From NCBI GenBank assembly GCA_016125385.1, contig WGLV01000076.1, positions 1 to 47,137 on the forward strand: a stretch of 47,137 nt of DNA, in the 5' to 3' direction. Below, piece after piece: positions 1 to 7,965 of this stretch. The notes below the pieces were generated by a model. That model saw only the letters and a list, made by a program, of their open reading frames with translations, was not told the origin of the DNA and ran no database searches. Numbering within the stretch: the stretch's first letter is position 1; each line of letters starts with the position of its first letter. A program made the position numbers and the translations under genes. This DNA is from a bacterium. GTDB taxonomy: Bacteria > Hinthialibacterota > Hinthialibacteria > Hinthialibacterales > Hinthialibacteraceae.

Positions 1-9
1 GAATCCCAT
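1..9 (-). CDS. start of a gene running off the left edge
   Basis: Read on the minus strand, an AAAGGAG Shine-Dalgarno (complement of 18-24) is followed about seven bases later by ATG GGA TTC (Met-Gly-Phe), and then the window ends. The good ribosome site and the promoter-like boxes upstream of it make a real start likely. Three codons say nothing about function. Confidence 0.4.
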
Positions 10-26
10 GGAGACTCTCCTTTGCG

Positions 27-78
27 GTCTAGTCACATAACTAGACTCTATAATAAAAGAAAAAGGAGCGAATTTCCA
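27..78 (-). promoter_or_regulatory. promoter with inverted repeat for the left-edge gene
   Basis: On the minus strand TGGAAA (complement of 73-78) and TATTAT (complement of 50-55) are separated by 17 bases, matching sigma70 -35/-10 consensus at 4/6 and 5/6. The inverted repeat GTCTAGT-N6-ACTAGAC (27-46) sits just downstream, over the expected transcription start, where a repressor operator would lie. The boxes are seen directly; promoter and operator roles are inferred. Confidence 0.4.
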
Positions 79-137
79 GCGAAAATTACACTCCCAGCAA
101 TTTTTATCTCTTTTTATCTAGTCAAAGGCCAAAGTCG

Positions 138-174
138 AGAATCAGGCGGCCGATTGGCCGCCTGATTCTTTTTT
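138..174. terminator. strong hairpin terminator
   Basis: A perfect 14-bp stem (138-151 with 156-169) closes on a GATT loop and is followed on the plus strand by six T (169-174). The T tract fits plus-strand termination best. The nearest real gene end is the minus-strand lamin-tail gene stopping at 196, for which the stem is also well placed but lacks a U tract. Confidence 0.6.
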
Positions 175-195
175 GTCATCCAGAGCCGGATGAAA

Positions 196-3100
196 TCAAT
201 ACAACGCCCAGTCGGTCACACCGACCGACTCGTTGCGCTTGCCCGGCGTGGGCGAGGCCACCTGCCAGGCGGCGGGATCGTTGCCGTTCTGGCGCGTGCT
301 GAGGCGCTGAAAACTCTTGCCGGTCCCGTCCGCGCCATCCGGCCAGGGATCGCGGTCGAAGTAATTGACCTCATCAACCACCACCCAGGCGAGGCCTTCA
401 TCCACCGCCGCGACGGCTTGAGGCCGCTCCAGCGCAATGTGTTCGCCCTTGTTGGAGAGGTTGCCTTTGAACGGTCCGAGAACGATGGCCGGTTTTTCTG
501 AGAGGCCGTAGGCGCTTTCAAACGCCAGCATCAAGACAGAATCGTTCGGGTCGAAGCCGACCAGCAACACCCGGCCTCCCTCGGGAATCGTCAGGTTTTC
601 CGGGAAGTCGAACGACGCGGCGCCGGAAACGCGCCACGGACCGCGCGCGTTGTAGAGCGGAACAGGAACGTCATAGGGATTGGCGATCTCGATGTACTCG
701 CCCAGATTGTTTTCTCCAATGTCTTTTACAGTGGGGTTGTACATGAACTCATCGATGAATACGTCGAGCGATTTAGCCTCGTTCGCGGCGCCGCGCGTCG
801 GTTCCATCGCGGACCAATAGCGTCCGGCGTTGGGCGTGCGGCCCAGCGAAACATTGAGCTCCTGCGCTTTGAAATCGACGGCGTCGACCACGCGATCGAC
901 TCCACGCTGGCCGGGCAGATACGACAGAAAAATCTGATCGCCGTCCTTGCCCAGGCCGAAGCCGCTGTCAAAGGGCTTCTGGAAATTGCTCTGATCATCC
1001 AGAACCAGATAACCATACGGCTCGATCTCAACGGCGGGAATCTTGTACAACCGAAGATCGGCGTCGGTGTCGGACAGGTAGTAATCGGCGAGCGAAACGG
1101 TGTTGGGCGAATTGTTGAATATTTCGACCCAGTCGTTCGCGGGATCAGCGCCGGAGACGCCGCCGGTCAGCGCCGCGAATTCATTAACGATCAGCGTTTG
1201 CAACGGTTCGGGATCGGCCTCGCCGGGCGAGCCGTCGATGAACGCGCTGGCGCGCCAGGCGTATGGGTATTCAAGAAGATCGTTCGCCTGCCCCTCGGAC
1301 GCATACGCCAGCGGGACCAGGGAATGGCCGGCGCCATCCGCCGCCTTGGGCCACGCGCGCCCGTCGCCATAGGTTATCGAAAAGACGTTTTCCCCATCAA
1401 TGATGGAAGACAGCGCAAGCTGCTCGCCTTCGTTGGCGAGTTTGCCGGTGTAAGGCCCGAAGATACGCAGGCTGGAGGGCAAACCGTAAAAGGCGCGGAA
1501 AACCGCGCGCGCCTGTTCGTCAGGCGAGGGAGTCACGAGGATGTACTCGCCCGGCGCGATGGACGCCGCCGGGGGGAACTGGTAAGTCACGCCGTTGGAA
1601 AACGCGACGCCGCCCAGCGGGATCGCCTGACTCGACGCGTTATGTAATTCGACGAATTCCATCTCGGCGCCGGCGGGGGGATTGTACATGACCTCGGTTA
1701 AACGCAGGTTCTGGCGCATAAACGCCAGGTCGCCGGGATTCTGTTGCACGTAAAACACCGCTTCATCCAGCGCGCTCCATTCATCATTGCTGAAAACACG
1801 GGCGCGGATTTGCGTCGACTGATTGATGGTGATGGGCTGATCGTAGCGAACCGCCTCCGGGTTCACCTCACCGCCCGGCAAGCGGGGATCGGAACCGTCA
1901 AGCGTGTAATAGATCGGCGGCGTATCGTTTTGCGGTTCTTCTTCGGTAATCGCTTCAATCGCGAGCCCCATGACGATATCGGAGCTGTTGGCGTTGGTCT
2001 GATGGACCTCGACCGCGATCACGTTGGAGCCTTCGTGAAAGAATTCTTTCGGCAGGTCTATCGGTTCGGAGATTTCCGCGTTGCCGACCGTGTTATTCGC
2101 GTATGTATTAAAGTTGACGGGGCCGTCCGGCATATTGACGCGGTACGCTTCCTGGCCATTGATGTAGACGATCGCTCCATCGTCGACCATCGCATAGAGC
2201 CGGGCGCGCTGTGTTTGTGCGATTTCTGAAGCGTTGAGAAAGAACGTCGCGCGGAAGTAATACGTCGGCTGACCGAGATTCAGCGTGGTTCGAATCGTCT
2301 GCGGCAGGGCGGAGCTTTCCACTCCCAACGCGCCGCGTCCCCAGGGCCATAAATCGTCGTCATACCCGGGTTCACGCCACGCGGTCCCCAGATCGACGCC
2401 GTCCTGATTATATTTCCAACGCTGGATGTAATCGATAATGGGGCTGGTCGAAACCCGAGGCGCCTGCGGCGCCTCCAGCGCCACTTGAGCGCCGCGCTCC
2501 ACCACGCCGCCCTCCCGGTCGAACGACGGCGCGTCGATTGTGGGGTAAAGCCCGGCGTCGCGCAACTGCTGAAGCACAATCCCGGTGCGCTGGGGGAAAT
2601 ACGTATACGCGATGCGGTCGCGTTCGTTCGTCCAATCGGGACTGCGGAGGTGAGGTGAACTGGAATTGGCGTCGCCCCAGCGAGCCGATTCGCCGACTAT
2701 GGCGCGATCGATTTCAGCCGCGATTTTGAGGTACCGGGCCTGTGCGTTTTCGGCGGTGAGGGGGCCATCGCCGAAGAAATGCCGCTGGATGTGATCGGCG
2801 ACCCTGATTTTAAACTCGGGCAGTTCGCGCAGAGCCTGAAATACGGTGGCGGGGTTATCCACTCCACGATGGAACTCGATTACGTTGCGGTCGGGTTCTT
2901 CAAGCGACCATTCCGAATCCCACGCATAGAAGCGAAAGCCATCGTCCCGGGTGCGGCGATAGGATGAGTAGAAGTTCCAGGGCGTGCCGCCGCCGCCGAT
3001 CACGGTTGGCGCGTCACGGTTGCCGATGAAAAAGATCAACAGCATATAATCGATGAGGTTATCGAGATTGACGTATTTCTGAATTTCCTCATACCCCGCG

Positions 3101-4677
3101 TCCGTGCGGTACTCGCGGCGGGCGACCATGTTCATGAGTTTTCGGTAGGTCTCGTCGGTTCCGGCTTTGACCTGAATCTGATTGATGCCGCGCGAGCCGC
3201 CGGTGATGACGTCCCACTCGCTTTTGTCGCCGCCCATGTGGATGGCGGAGAAACCGTCATCCGGACGTTCGCACATATCATACAGCCCCCAGTACATGCC
3301 ATTCAGATAGAGATGGACATACCCTCCCATCGATCCGGGCTGTCCGAGCGCGATCAGAGTGCGCCGCCCGTATTCGTCTCGCATGTACTCGGCTTTGCCA
3401 ATATTGCTGCCAAATCCGCCCTCGCTGGCGTGCCACGAATAATTGTAGGAACCACGTAACACCAGCTGTTCGAACTTCTGGACGGAGTAATCGGGGAAGA
3501 CCGGATATTCGAGATCGGTCGGTCCGTAATCGGCTTTGAATAACAACCGGAACGAATGTTTGTGTTGATTAGGAACGCGGCTGTACCCACCCTGGATGCG
3601 GATTCCACAATTCAGCTGGAAACCTTCGCTTCCGTCGGGTTTGATCAGTTCGACCGAAGCGGGTCGTTCCCAGGTGATGCCCTTGGATTCCGGGTGAACG
3701 TAGATTCCATCGCGGCGGCCGAAAAGGTCATTGATATCCATCACGATGGACATGGAAGGTATCGATTTCAGATCGTCCTTGATCGTGTCGCGGTAATCGG
3801 CGTTGTTTACGACGCGCTGATCCATGTTGTAGTCGCCTGAAACGCCGTTCGCCCACGTGGTCGGGTAGTCTTCAGGACGAGTCTGACGGATCACCTGATC
3901 GAGGAAGATGTACGTGTTCGTTACGGGATCGCCGATCTGGTAGCCCGGTTTGACGGCGGACGCGCGCAGCATGGAGGTTGAATCGATCGAGATCGGGCTG
4001 GCATAGCGCTCTCCGTTGGTCTCGTTGGGCGCTGAGCCATTCAACGTGTAGTAGATCGCGGCGCCGGGCTCAGCGGTTAATTCCACGTTGATCGGAGCAT
4101 CGAAGAATCCATGTGAAACAGAGAACGAAACAGGAGAGGTGAAACCGATAACGCCGTCGCCATTCGCCGCGCCGGGCGTGGGAGTGAGGAAGTATTTCGC
4201 CTCGCCCACAGCATCATAGCCGTAGGAATAAACGCCGCGATGAACGTCTTGCGGCGGATAGGCGGGCTCGAATCCACTCACCCAGGCGCCCGATGCGTCG
4301 TACAGGGCGAGAAACTCACCAGACGACGAAAGCGAAAAACTGGTGTGAAGCGGCTTGGACGGATCGACCCGGTTTTTGCCGGATGCGTATATCAGCATGT
4401 AGCCATCCGGCGGGATCGAAACGGCGGGCATGATCCAGCGCGAGGCTTCATCCGTATCGTCGGAGAGGCTCCATCCCTCCAGCGATACTGGCTGCGAGGA
4501 GGTATTGTGGAGTTCAATCCAGTCAGACGCGTCGCCGTCGTCATCGACCCAGGCGGCGTCACGATTGGCGAGAAGTTCACTGATTACGACCTGGGCGCTT
4601 GCCGCGCCGATGAGAGACACCATACAAACTGATGCAATGAGTAAAGAAAAAATCCGATAAATCAAACTCTTACCCAA
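196..4677 (-). CDS. large secreted lamin-tail / CotH-kinase-like protein
   Basis: A secreted protein of about 1,493 residues. I chose the TTG at 4677 because AAGGGGA lies about seven bases upstream and the product then begins with a clean signal peptide (basic start, LIYRIFSLLIAS core, cut near AASAQ). A GTG at 4734 is the longer alternative. Domains in order: a lamin-tail domain (starts VVISELLAN, about 30-130), a chitobiase-type beta module (IYYTLNGSAPN), a CotH-kinase-like domain (about 300-650, with GIRIQGG, LVLRGSYN, LNGMYWGLYD, YAWDSEWSLEE), a beta-sandwich region, a second chitobiase-type module (IYYTLDGSDPR) and three more lamin-tail domains (LTEVMYNPP, LIVNEFAAL, VFIDEFMYNP). Such proteins are known as large extracellular or surface proteins; binding or phosphorylating surface polymers is possible but unproven. 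It stands alone between two divergent or outward genes. Confidence 0.85.
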   Translation of the reverse strand: MGKSLIYRIFSLLIASVCMVSLIGAASAQVVISELLANRDAAWVDDDGDASDWIELHNTSSQPVSLEGWSLSDDTDEASRWIMPAVSIPPDGYMLIYASGKNRVDPSKPLHTSFSLSSSGEFLALYDASGAWVSGFEPAYPPQDVHRGVYSYGYDAVGEAKYFLTPTPGAANGDGVIGFTSPVSFSVSHGFFDAPINVELTAEPGAAIYYTLNGSAPNETNGERYASPISIDSTSMLRASAVKPGYQIGDPVTNTYIFLDQVIRQTRPEDYPTTWANGVSGDYNMDQRVVNNADYRDTIKDDLKSIPSMSIVMDINDLFGRRDGIYVHPESKGITWERPASVELIKPDGSEGFQLNCGIRIQGGYSRVPNQHKHSFRLLFKADYGPTDLEYPVFPDYSVQKFEQLVLRGSYNYSWHASEGGFGSNIGKAEYMRDEYGRRTLIALGQPGSMGGYVHLYLNGMYWGLYDMCERPDDGFSAIHMGGDKSEWDVITGGSRGINQIQVKAGTDETYRKLMNMVARREYRTDAGYEEIQKYVNLDNLIDYMLLIFFIGNRDAPTVIGGGGTPWNFYSSYRRTRDDGFRFYAWDSEWSLEEPDRNVIEFHRGVDNPATVFQALRELPEFKIRVADHIQRHFFGDGPLTAENAQARYLKIAAEIDRAIVGESARWGDANSSSPHLRSPDWTNERDRIAYTYFPQRTGIVLQQLRDAGLYPTIDAPSFDREGGVVERGAQVALEAPQAPRVSTSPIIDYIQRWKYNQDGVDLGTAWREPGYDDDLWPWGRGALGVESSALPQTIRTTLNLGQPTYYFRATFFLNASEIAQTQRARLYAMVDDGAIVYINGQEAYRVNMPDGPVNFNTYANNTVGNAEISEPIDLPKEFFHEGSNVIAVEVHQTNANSSDIVMGLAIEAITEEEPQNDTPPIYYTLDGSDPRLPGGEVNPEAVRYDQPITINQSTQIRARVFSNDEWSALDEAVFYVQQNPGDLAFMRQNLRLTEVMYNPPAGAEMEFVELHNASSQAIPLGGVAFSNGVTYQFPPAASIAPGEYILVTPSPDEQARAVFRAFYGLPSSLRIFGPYTGKLANEGEQLALSSIIDGENVFSITYGDGRAWPKAADGAGHSLVPLAYASEGQANDLLEYPYAWRASAFIDGSPGEADPEPLQTLIVNEFAALTGGVSGADPANDWVEIFNNSPNTVSLADYYLSDTDADLRLYKIPAVEIEPYGYLVLDDQSNFQKPFDSGFGLGKDGDQIFLSYLPGQRGVDRVVDAVDFKAQELNVSLGRTPNAGRYWSAMEPTRGAANEAKSLDVFIDEFMYNPTVKDIGENNLGEYIEIANPYDVPVPLYNARGPWRVSGAASFDFPENLTIPEGGRVLLVGFDPNDSVLMLAFESAYGLSEKPAIVLGPFKGNLSNKGEHIALERPQAVAAVDEGLAWVVVDEVNYFDRDPWPDGADGTGKSFQRLSTRQNGNDPAAWQVASPTPGKRNESVGVTDWALY

Positions 4678-4943
4678 TTCTCTTCCCCTTTGAAACCTAA
4701 AAGATGCATTTTTAATCAGGAATATTCCTAACACAATTCTAACCGAGATACTGTATCACAACGCGCGGCGTTCGTAACCTATGATTGATGACCCGATTAT
4801 GGCTTATTTACGTGATTTTGACGCCGGGTTTTATTCACGCGCAACCGGACCATCGTCCAGTCCTTGAAAATAAAAAGCGTGTTGCGTCTTCCATGTGTGG
4901 CTTGTATCGTTGAATAGAGGGAAGATTCCAAGGGAGAAACAGC

Positions 4944-6377
4944 ATGTTGAAGGACAAATACCCATATTATCTCGCCAGCGAAGCGGTGTACGCCAATACC
5001 GATCTGGCGGTCACCGATAAATATTCAAGAGAAATCGTCACCCGGTGCGCGTTGGCGGATGAACCCGTTATCAATAAAGCGATCGAAGCCGCCGTCGCCG
5101 CGGAAGAACCCATGCGCTCGCTGGCGGGGTATGAACGGCAGGCGATCCTTAACCACTGCGTCAAGCGGTTTGAAGAACGTTCTGAGGAACTGGCGCGAAC
5201 CTTGTGCATCGAAGCCGGCAAACCGATTCAACACAGCCGGGGCGAGGCGCAACGGCTGATCGACACGTTCCGCATCGCGGCGGAAGAATCGGTCCGTCAG
5301 CGCGGCGAGATCACGCCGCTCGACCGAATTCCACGAGCCAGAGGTTACGTGTGCTATTCAAAGCGGGTCGCCATCGGAGCCTGTTCATTCATTTCACCCT
5401 TTAATTTCCCCCTCAACCTGGCCGCGCATAAAATCGCCCCGGCCATCGCGGCGGGGTGTCCATTTATTCTGAAGCCCGCCAGTTCAACGCCGCTGGGCGC
5501 GTTGATCATCGGTGAAACGCTGGCGGAGACGGACCTGCCGCGCGGGGCGTTTTCGATACTGCCCTGCAAGAGAGAGGGCGCTCGGCTGTTTACCGAAGAC
5601 GAGCGGCTGAAACTGCTCAGTTTTACGGGCTCGGCGGAAGTCGGCTGGGAACTGAAACGCAAAGCGGGCAAAAAACGCGTGGTGCTCGAACTGGGCGGCA
5701 ACGCGGGCTGCATCGTTGAACGCGACGCCGACGTGGAAGACGCGGCAAAACGCATTCTGTTCGGCGCGTTTTATCAATCGGGGCAAAGTTGCATCAGCGT
5801 ACAGCGCATTGTGGCGCACGAATCGATCTATCCCGAGCTGAGAGACCGGCTCGTGCGCGGGGCGCGGGAATTGAAAACAGGACGCCCCATCGACGAAGAG
5901 ACCTTTATTGGCCCGCTCATCACCGAAGACGACGCCAGACGCATCGAATCGTGGATCGAATCGGCTGTCCGGCGCGGCGCCCGGCTGCTGTGCGGCGGCA
6001 AGCGCGATGGCGCCTTCATTACTCCCGCCCTGCTGGAGAACGTGCCTGACGACGAAAGCCTGTGCGCGGAGGAAGCCTTTGGTCCGGTGGCGGTCATGAA
6101 GCCATTCACCACGTTCGACGAAGCGCTGGACGATATCAATCACAGCCGCTTCGGTCTGCAGGCCGGCGTGTTCACCAACGACGTCAACAAAGCGCATCAG
6201 GCGTGGGACCGTCTGGTGGTGGGCGGCGTTACCATTAATGAAATTCCATCATGGCGAGCGGATGAAATGCCCTACGGCGGCGTCAAGGACAGTGGGTTCG
6301 GACGGGAAGGAATTCGCTGCGCGATCGAGGATATGACTGAAAATCGCATAATGGTCATTCGCTTACAACAGAATTAA
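4944..6377 (+). CDS. NAD(P)-dependent aldehyde dehydrogenase
   Basis: A 477-residue cytoplasmic enzyme of the aldehyde dehydrogenase superfamily, which oxidises an aldehyde to the acid using NAD(P)+. The cofactor-binding stretch SPFNFPLNLAAHKIAPA, the general-base Glu249 in LELGG and the nucleophile Cys283 in GQSCISVQR are all present, so it should be active. Length is normal. A GGGAG ribosome site precedes the ATG at 4944. It resembles the phosphorylating-independent glyceraldehyde/lactaldehyde/y4uC-like branch, but the substrate cannot be read from sequence. It is followed by a 263-bp AT-rich gap and the ROK regulator, which may control it. It is clearly different from the second aldehyde dehydrogenase at 14005-15477. 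Confidence 0.9.
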   Translation: MLKDKYPYYLASEAVYANTDLAVTDKYSREIVTRCALADEPVINKAIEAAVAAEEPMRSLAGYERQAILNHCVKRFEERSEELARTLCIEAGKPIQHSRGEAQRLIDTFRIAAEESVRQRGEITPLDRIPRARGYVCYSKRVAIGACSFISPFNFPLNLAAHKIAPAIAAGCPFILKPASSTPLGALIIGETLAETDLPRGAFSILPCKREGARLFTEDERLKLLSFTGSAEVGWELKRKAGKKRVVLELGGNAGCIVERDADVEDAAKRILFGAFYQSGQSCISVQRIVAHESIYPELRDRLVRGARELKTGRPIDEETFIGPLITEDDARRIESWIESAVRRGARLLCGGKRDGAFITPALLENVPDDESLCAEEAFGPVAVMKPFTTFDEALDDINHSRFGLQAGVFTNDVNKAHQAWDRLVVGGVTINEIPSWRADEMPYGGVKDSGFGREGIRCAIEDMTENRIMVIRLQQN

Positions 6378-6467
6378 ACCTATAAATCACAAGCATTTGA
6401 GAAAATTTAAATACATTTATTTTTTGGCCAAAATAAAGTCAATCGATCTTTCATATATTTATGAGAC

Positions 6468-6496
6468 TTGCACGAATCATTCATTTCCGGTAAATA
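6468..6496 (+). promoter_or_regulatory. possible promoter of the ROK gene
   Basis: TTGCAC (6468-6473) and TAAATA (6491-6496) are 17 bases apart in the AT-rich gap before the ROK gene. The match to sigma70 boxes is moderate. The start codon is 145 bases beyond the -10, leaving a long leader that contains two inverted repeats (6522-6540 and 6562-6580). Confidence 0.3.
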
Positions 6497-6561
6497 ATAA
6501 AATAGTATCAATTATTGTTGGGATGACGCCCGCCGTCATCGTTGGGAATCCGCGTAATCTC

Positions 6562-6580
6562 TGATATGATTATCATGTCA
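6562..6580. promoter_or_regulatory. imperfect 19-bp palindrome, candidate operator
   Basis: TGA-T-ATGAT-T-ATCAT-G-TCA is symmetric around 6571 with one mismatched pair (6565/6577). It lies 60 bases upstream of the ROK regulator start, where an autoregulatory site is expected. A second repeat, GATGACG-N5-CGTCATC, is at 6522-6540. The symmetry is seen; the role is inferred. Confidence 0.35.
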
Positions 6581-6640
6581 TCAGTATGAAATCGTTCGTG
6601 AGACTCAGCGGGGACATTTTTATTTACTGGTTTAGACGAA

Positions 6641-7891
6641 ATGAATCAACACGATCCGATCACAGATATTTCCTATGTCAGCAAGATTAACAAGAGCAAA
6701 ATTCTGGCGTTGATCCGCTCCAGAGACGTGATCTCGCGCGCCGAGATCGGCAAGGAGATGGGACTCAGCCTGCCGACTGTTTCACGGCTGGTGGATAGCC
6801 TGATTCATCAGGAGGGTCTGGTCTATGGAGTAGGAACGGCCACGCCCAGCCGAGGCCGGCCTCCCCAACTGGTGAAATTCTCCGGCGAAGACAACTACGT
6901 CATCGGTTTGACCATCAACCCCAAGATCGTCTACGCGGTTCTGTCGAACCTCAACGCCAACATCATCGCCGAACATCGCATCGAGACCAATGAAGATGAA
7001 ACCTTCCAAGCGCTGGTCGAACGGATCGGCGGGATGATCAAGGAACTGATCCACAAGTCGGACGTCCCCGAAGAACGCGTTCTGGGCGTTGGCATCGGCG
7101 TGGGCGGTCTGATCGATACCCAGCGCAACGTCATCGCCTATTCGTCGGCCTTCGGATGGACCAACGTCGATCTGGCGGCGGAGCTGGGCCAGTATATCGA
7201 CCTGCCGATCAAATTCGATAACGTCGCGCGCGTCATGGCGCTGGGCGAGTTGTGGTACGGCATCGGGCAGACAGTGAAAGATTTTATCTGCATCTACCTG
7301 GGCCACGGCATCGGCCTCTCGGCGATTATCGACGGCAAACCTCATTACGGCGCGAACGGCATGTCGGGCGAACTGGGCCATTGCACCATCGATATCCACA
7401 GCGAAATGGCTGGAGCCAGCGGTATTCGCGGATGCCTTGAATCATACGCGGGCGGACGCGCGATCGCCGAAACGGCGCAACGGCTGCTGCCTGAAAATCC
7501 CAACAGCCTGCTGCACCGGCTTTGTAACGGAGCGCCGAAGACCATCACCGCCGAAACCGTGGCGCAGGCCGCGAACGAAGGCGATGAACTCTCGCGCTCT
7601 ATCTTTCTGCAGGCGGCGGAGTATCTCGGCATCGCGGTAGCCAACCTGATTCACCTGTACAATCCGCAGGCGGTGGTGATCGGCGGCGGCGTGGCGCAGG
7701 TGGGCGATCTGTTGTTTGACAAACTCAACGAAACGGTGAAAGCACGGACCCTGCCGCGATTCGCGCAGGAAATCGTTATTCAACCGGCGTACCACGGCTC
7801 CAAGACCAAGGTCATGGGCGCGGTGGCGCTGATTCTCAACGAAGTGCTTTCGTTGAATATCTGTAACTCGAAGGCGGCGATCCGCGCCTGA
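6641..7891 (+). CDS. ROK-family transcriptional regulator
   Basis: A 416-residue regulator of the NagC/XylR-like ROK family. Residues about 15-65 form a winged helix-turn-helix (ISRAEIGKEMGLSLPTVSRL), followed by the two-lobe sugar-kinase-like domain (GVGIGVGGLID, YLGHGIGLSAII, NGMSGELGHC). Two family features are degenerate. The CxCGxxGC zinc motif is reduced to GASGIRGCLE, keeping one cysteine. The ENDAN-type segment reads DNVAR, so the kinase Asp position holds Val. It is therefore unlikely to phosphorylate sugar and probably acts as an effector-sensing repressor or activator. No clear ribosome site precedes the ATG. The neighbouring aldehyde dehydrogenase is the obvious candidate target. 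Confidence 0.88.
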   Translation: MNQHDPITDISYVSKINKSKILALIRSRDVISRAEIGKEMGLSLPTVSRLVDSLIHQEGLVYGVGTATPSRGRPPQLVKFSGEDNYVIGLTINPKIVYAVLSNLNANIIAEHRIETNEDETFQALVERIGGMIKELIHKSDVPEERVLGVGIGVGGLIDTQRNVIAYSSAFGWTNVDLAAELGQYIDLPIKFDNVARVMALGELWYGIGQTVKDFICIYLGHGIGLSAIIDGKPHYGANGMSGELGHCTIDIHSEMAGASGIRGCLESYAGGRAIAETAQRLLPENPNSLLHRLCNGAPKTITAETVAQAANEGDELSRSIFLQAAEYLGIAVANLIHLYNPQAVVIGGGVAQVGDLLFDKLNETVKARTLPRFAQEIVIQPAYHGSKTKVMGAVALILNEVLSLNICNSKAAIRA

Positions 7892-7916
7892 CCGTTTCAC
7901 CGAACCAGTCCAAACG

Positions 7917-7945
7917 GAAAAGCGGCCTTCGGGCCGCTTTTTTTT
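7917..7945. terminator. bidirectional intrinsic terminator
   Basis: AGCGGCC-TTCG-GGCCGCT (7921-7938) is a perfect 7-bp stem on a UUCG tetraloop. It is followed by eight T on the plus strand and preceded by four A, so it can end the ROK transcript and, more weakly, the convergent minus-strand transcript stopping at 7966. Confidence 0.85.
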
Positions 7946-7965
7946 ATCTCGAATCCGGCGTCTCT

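Noticed and set aside
5484-6197. 237-codon minus-strand open frame
   Set aside because: Antisense to the aldehyde dehydrogenase with intact active-site residues.
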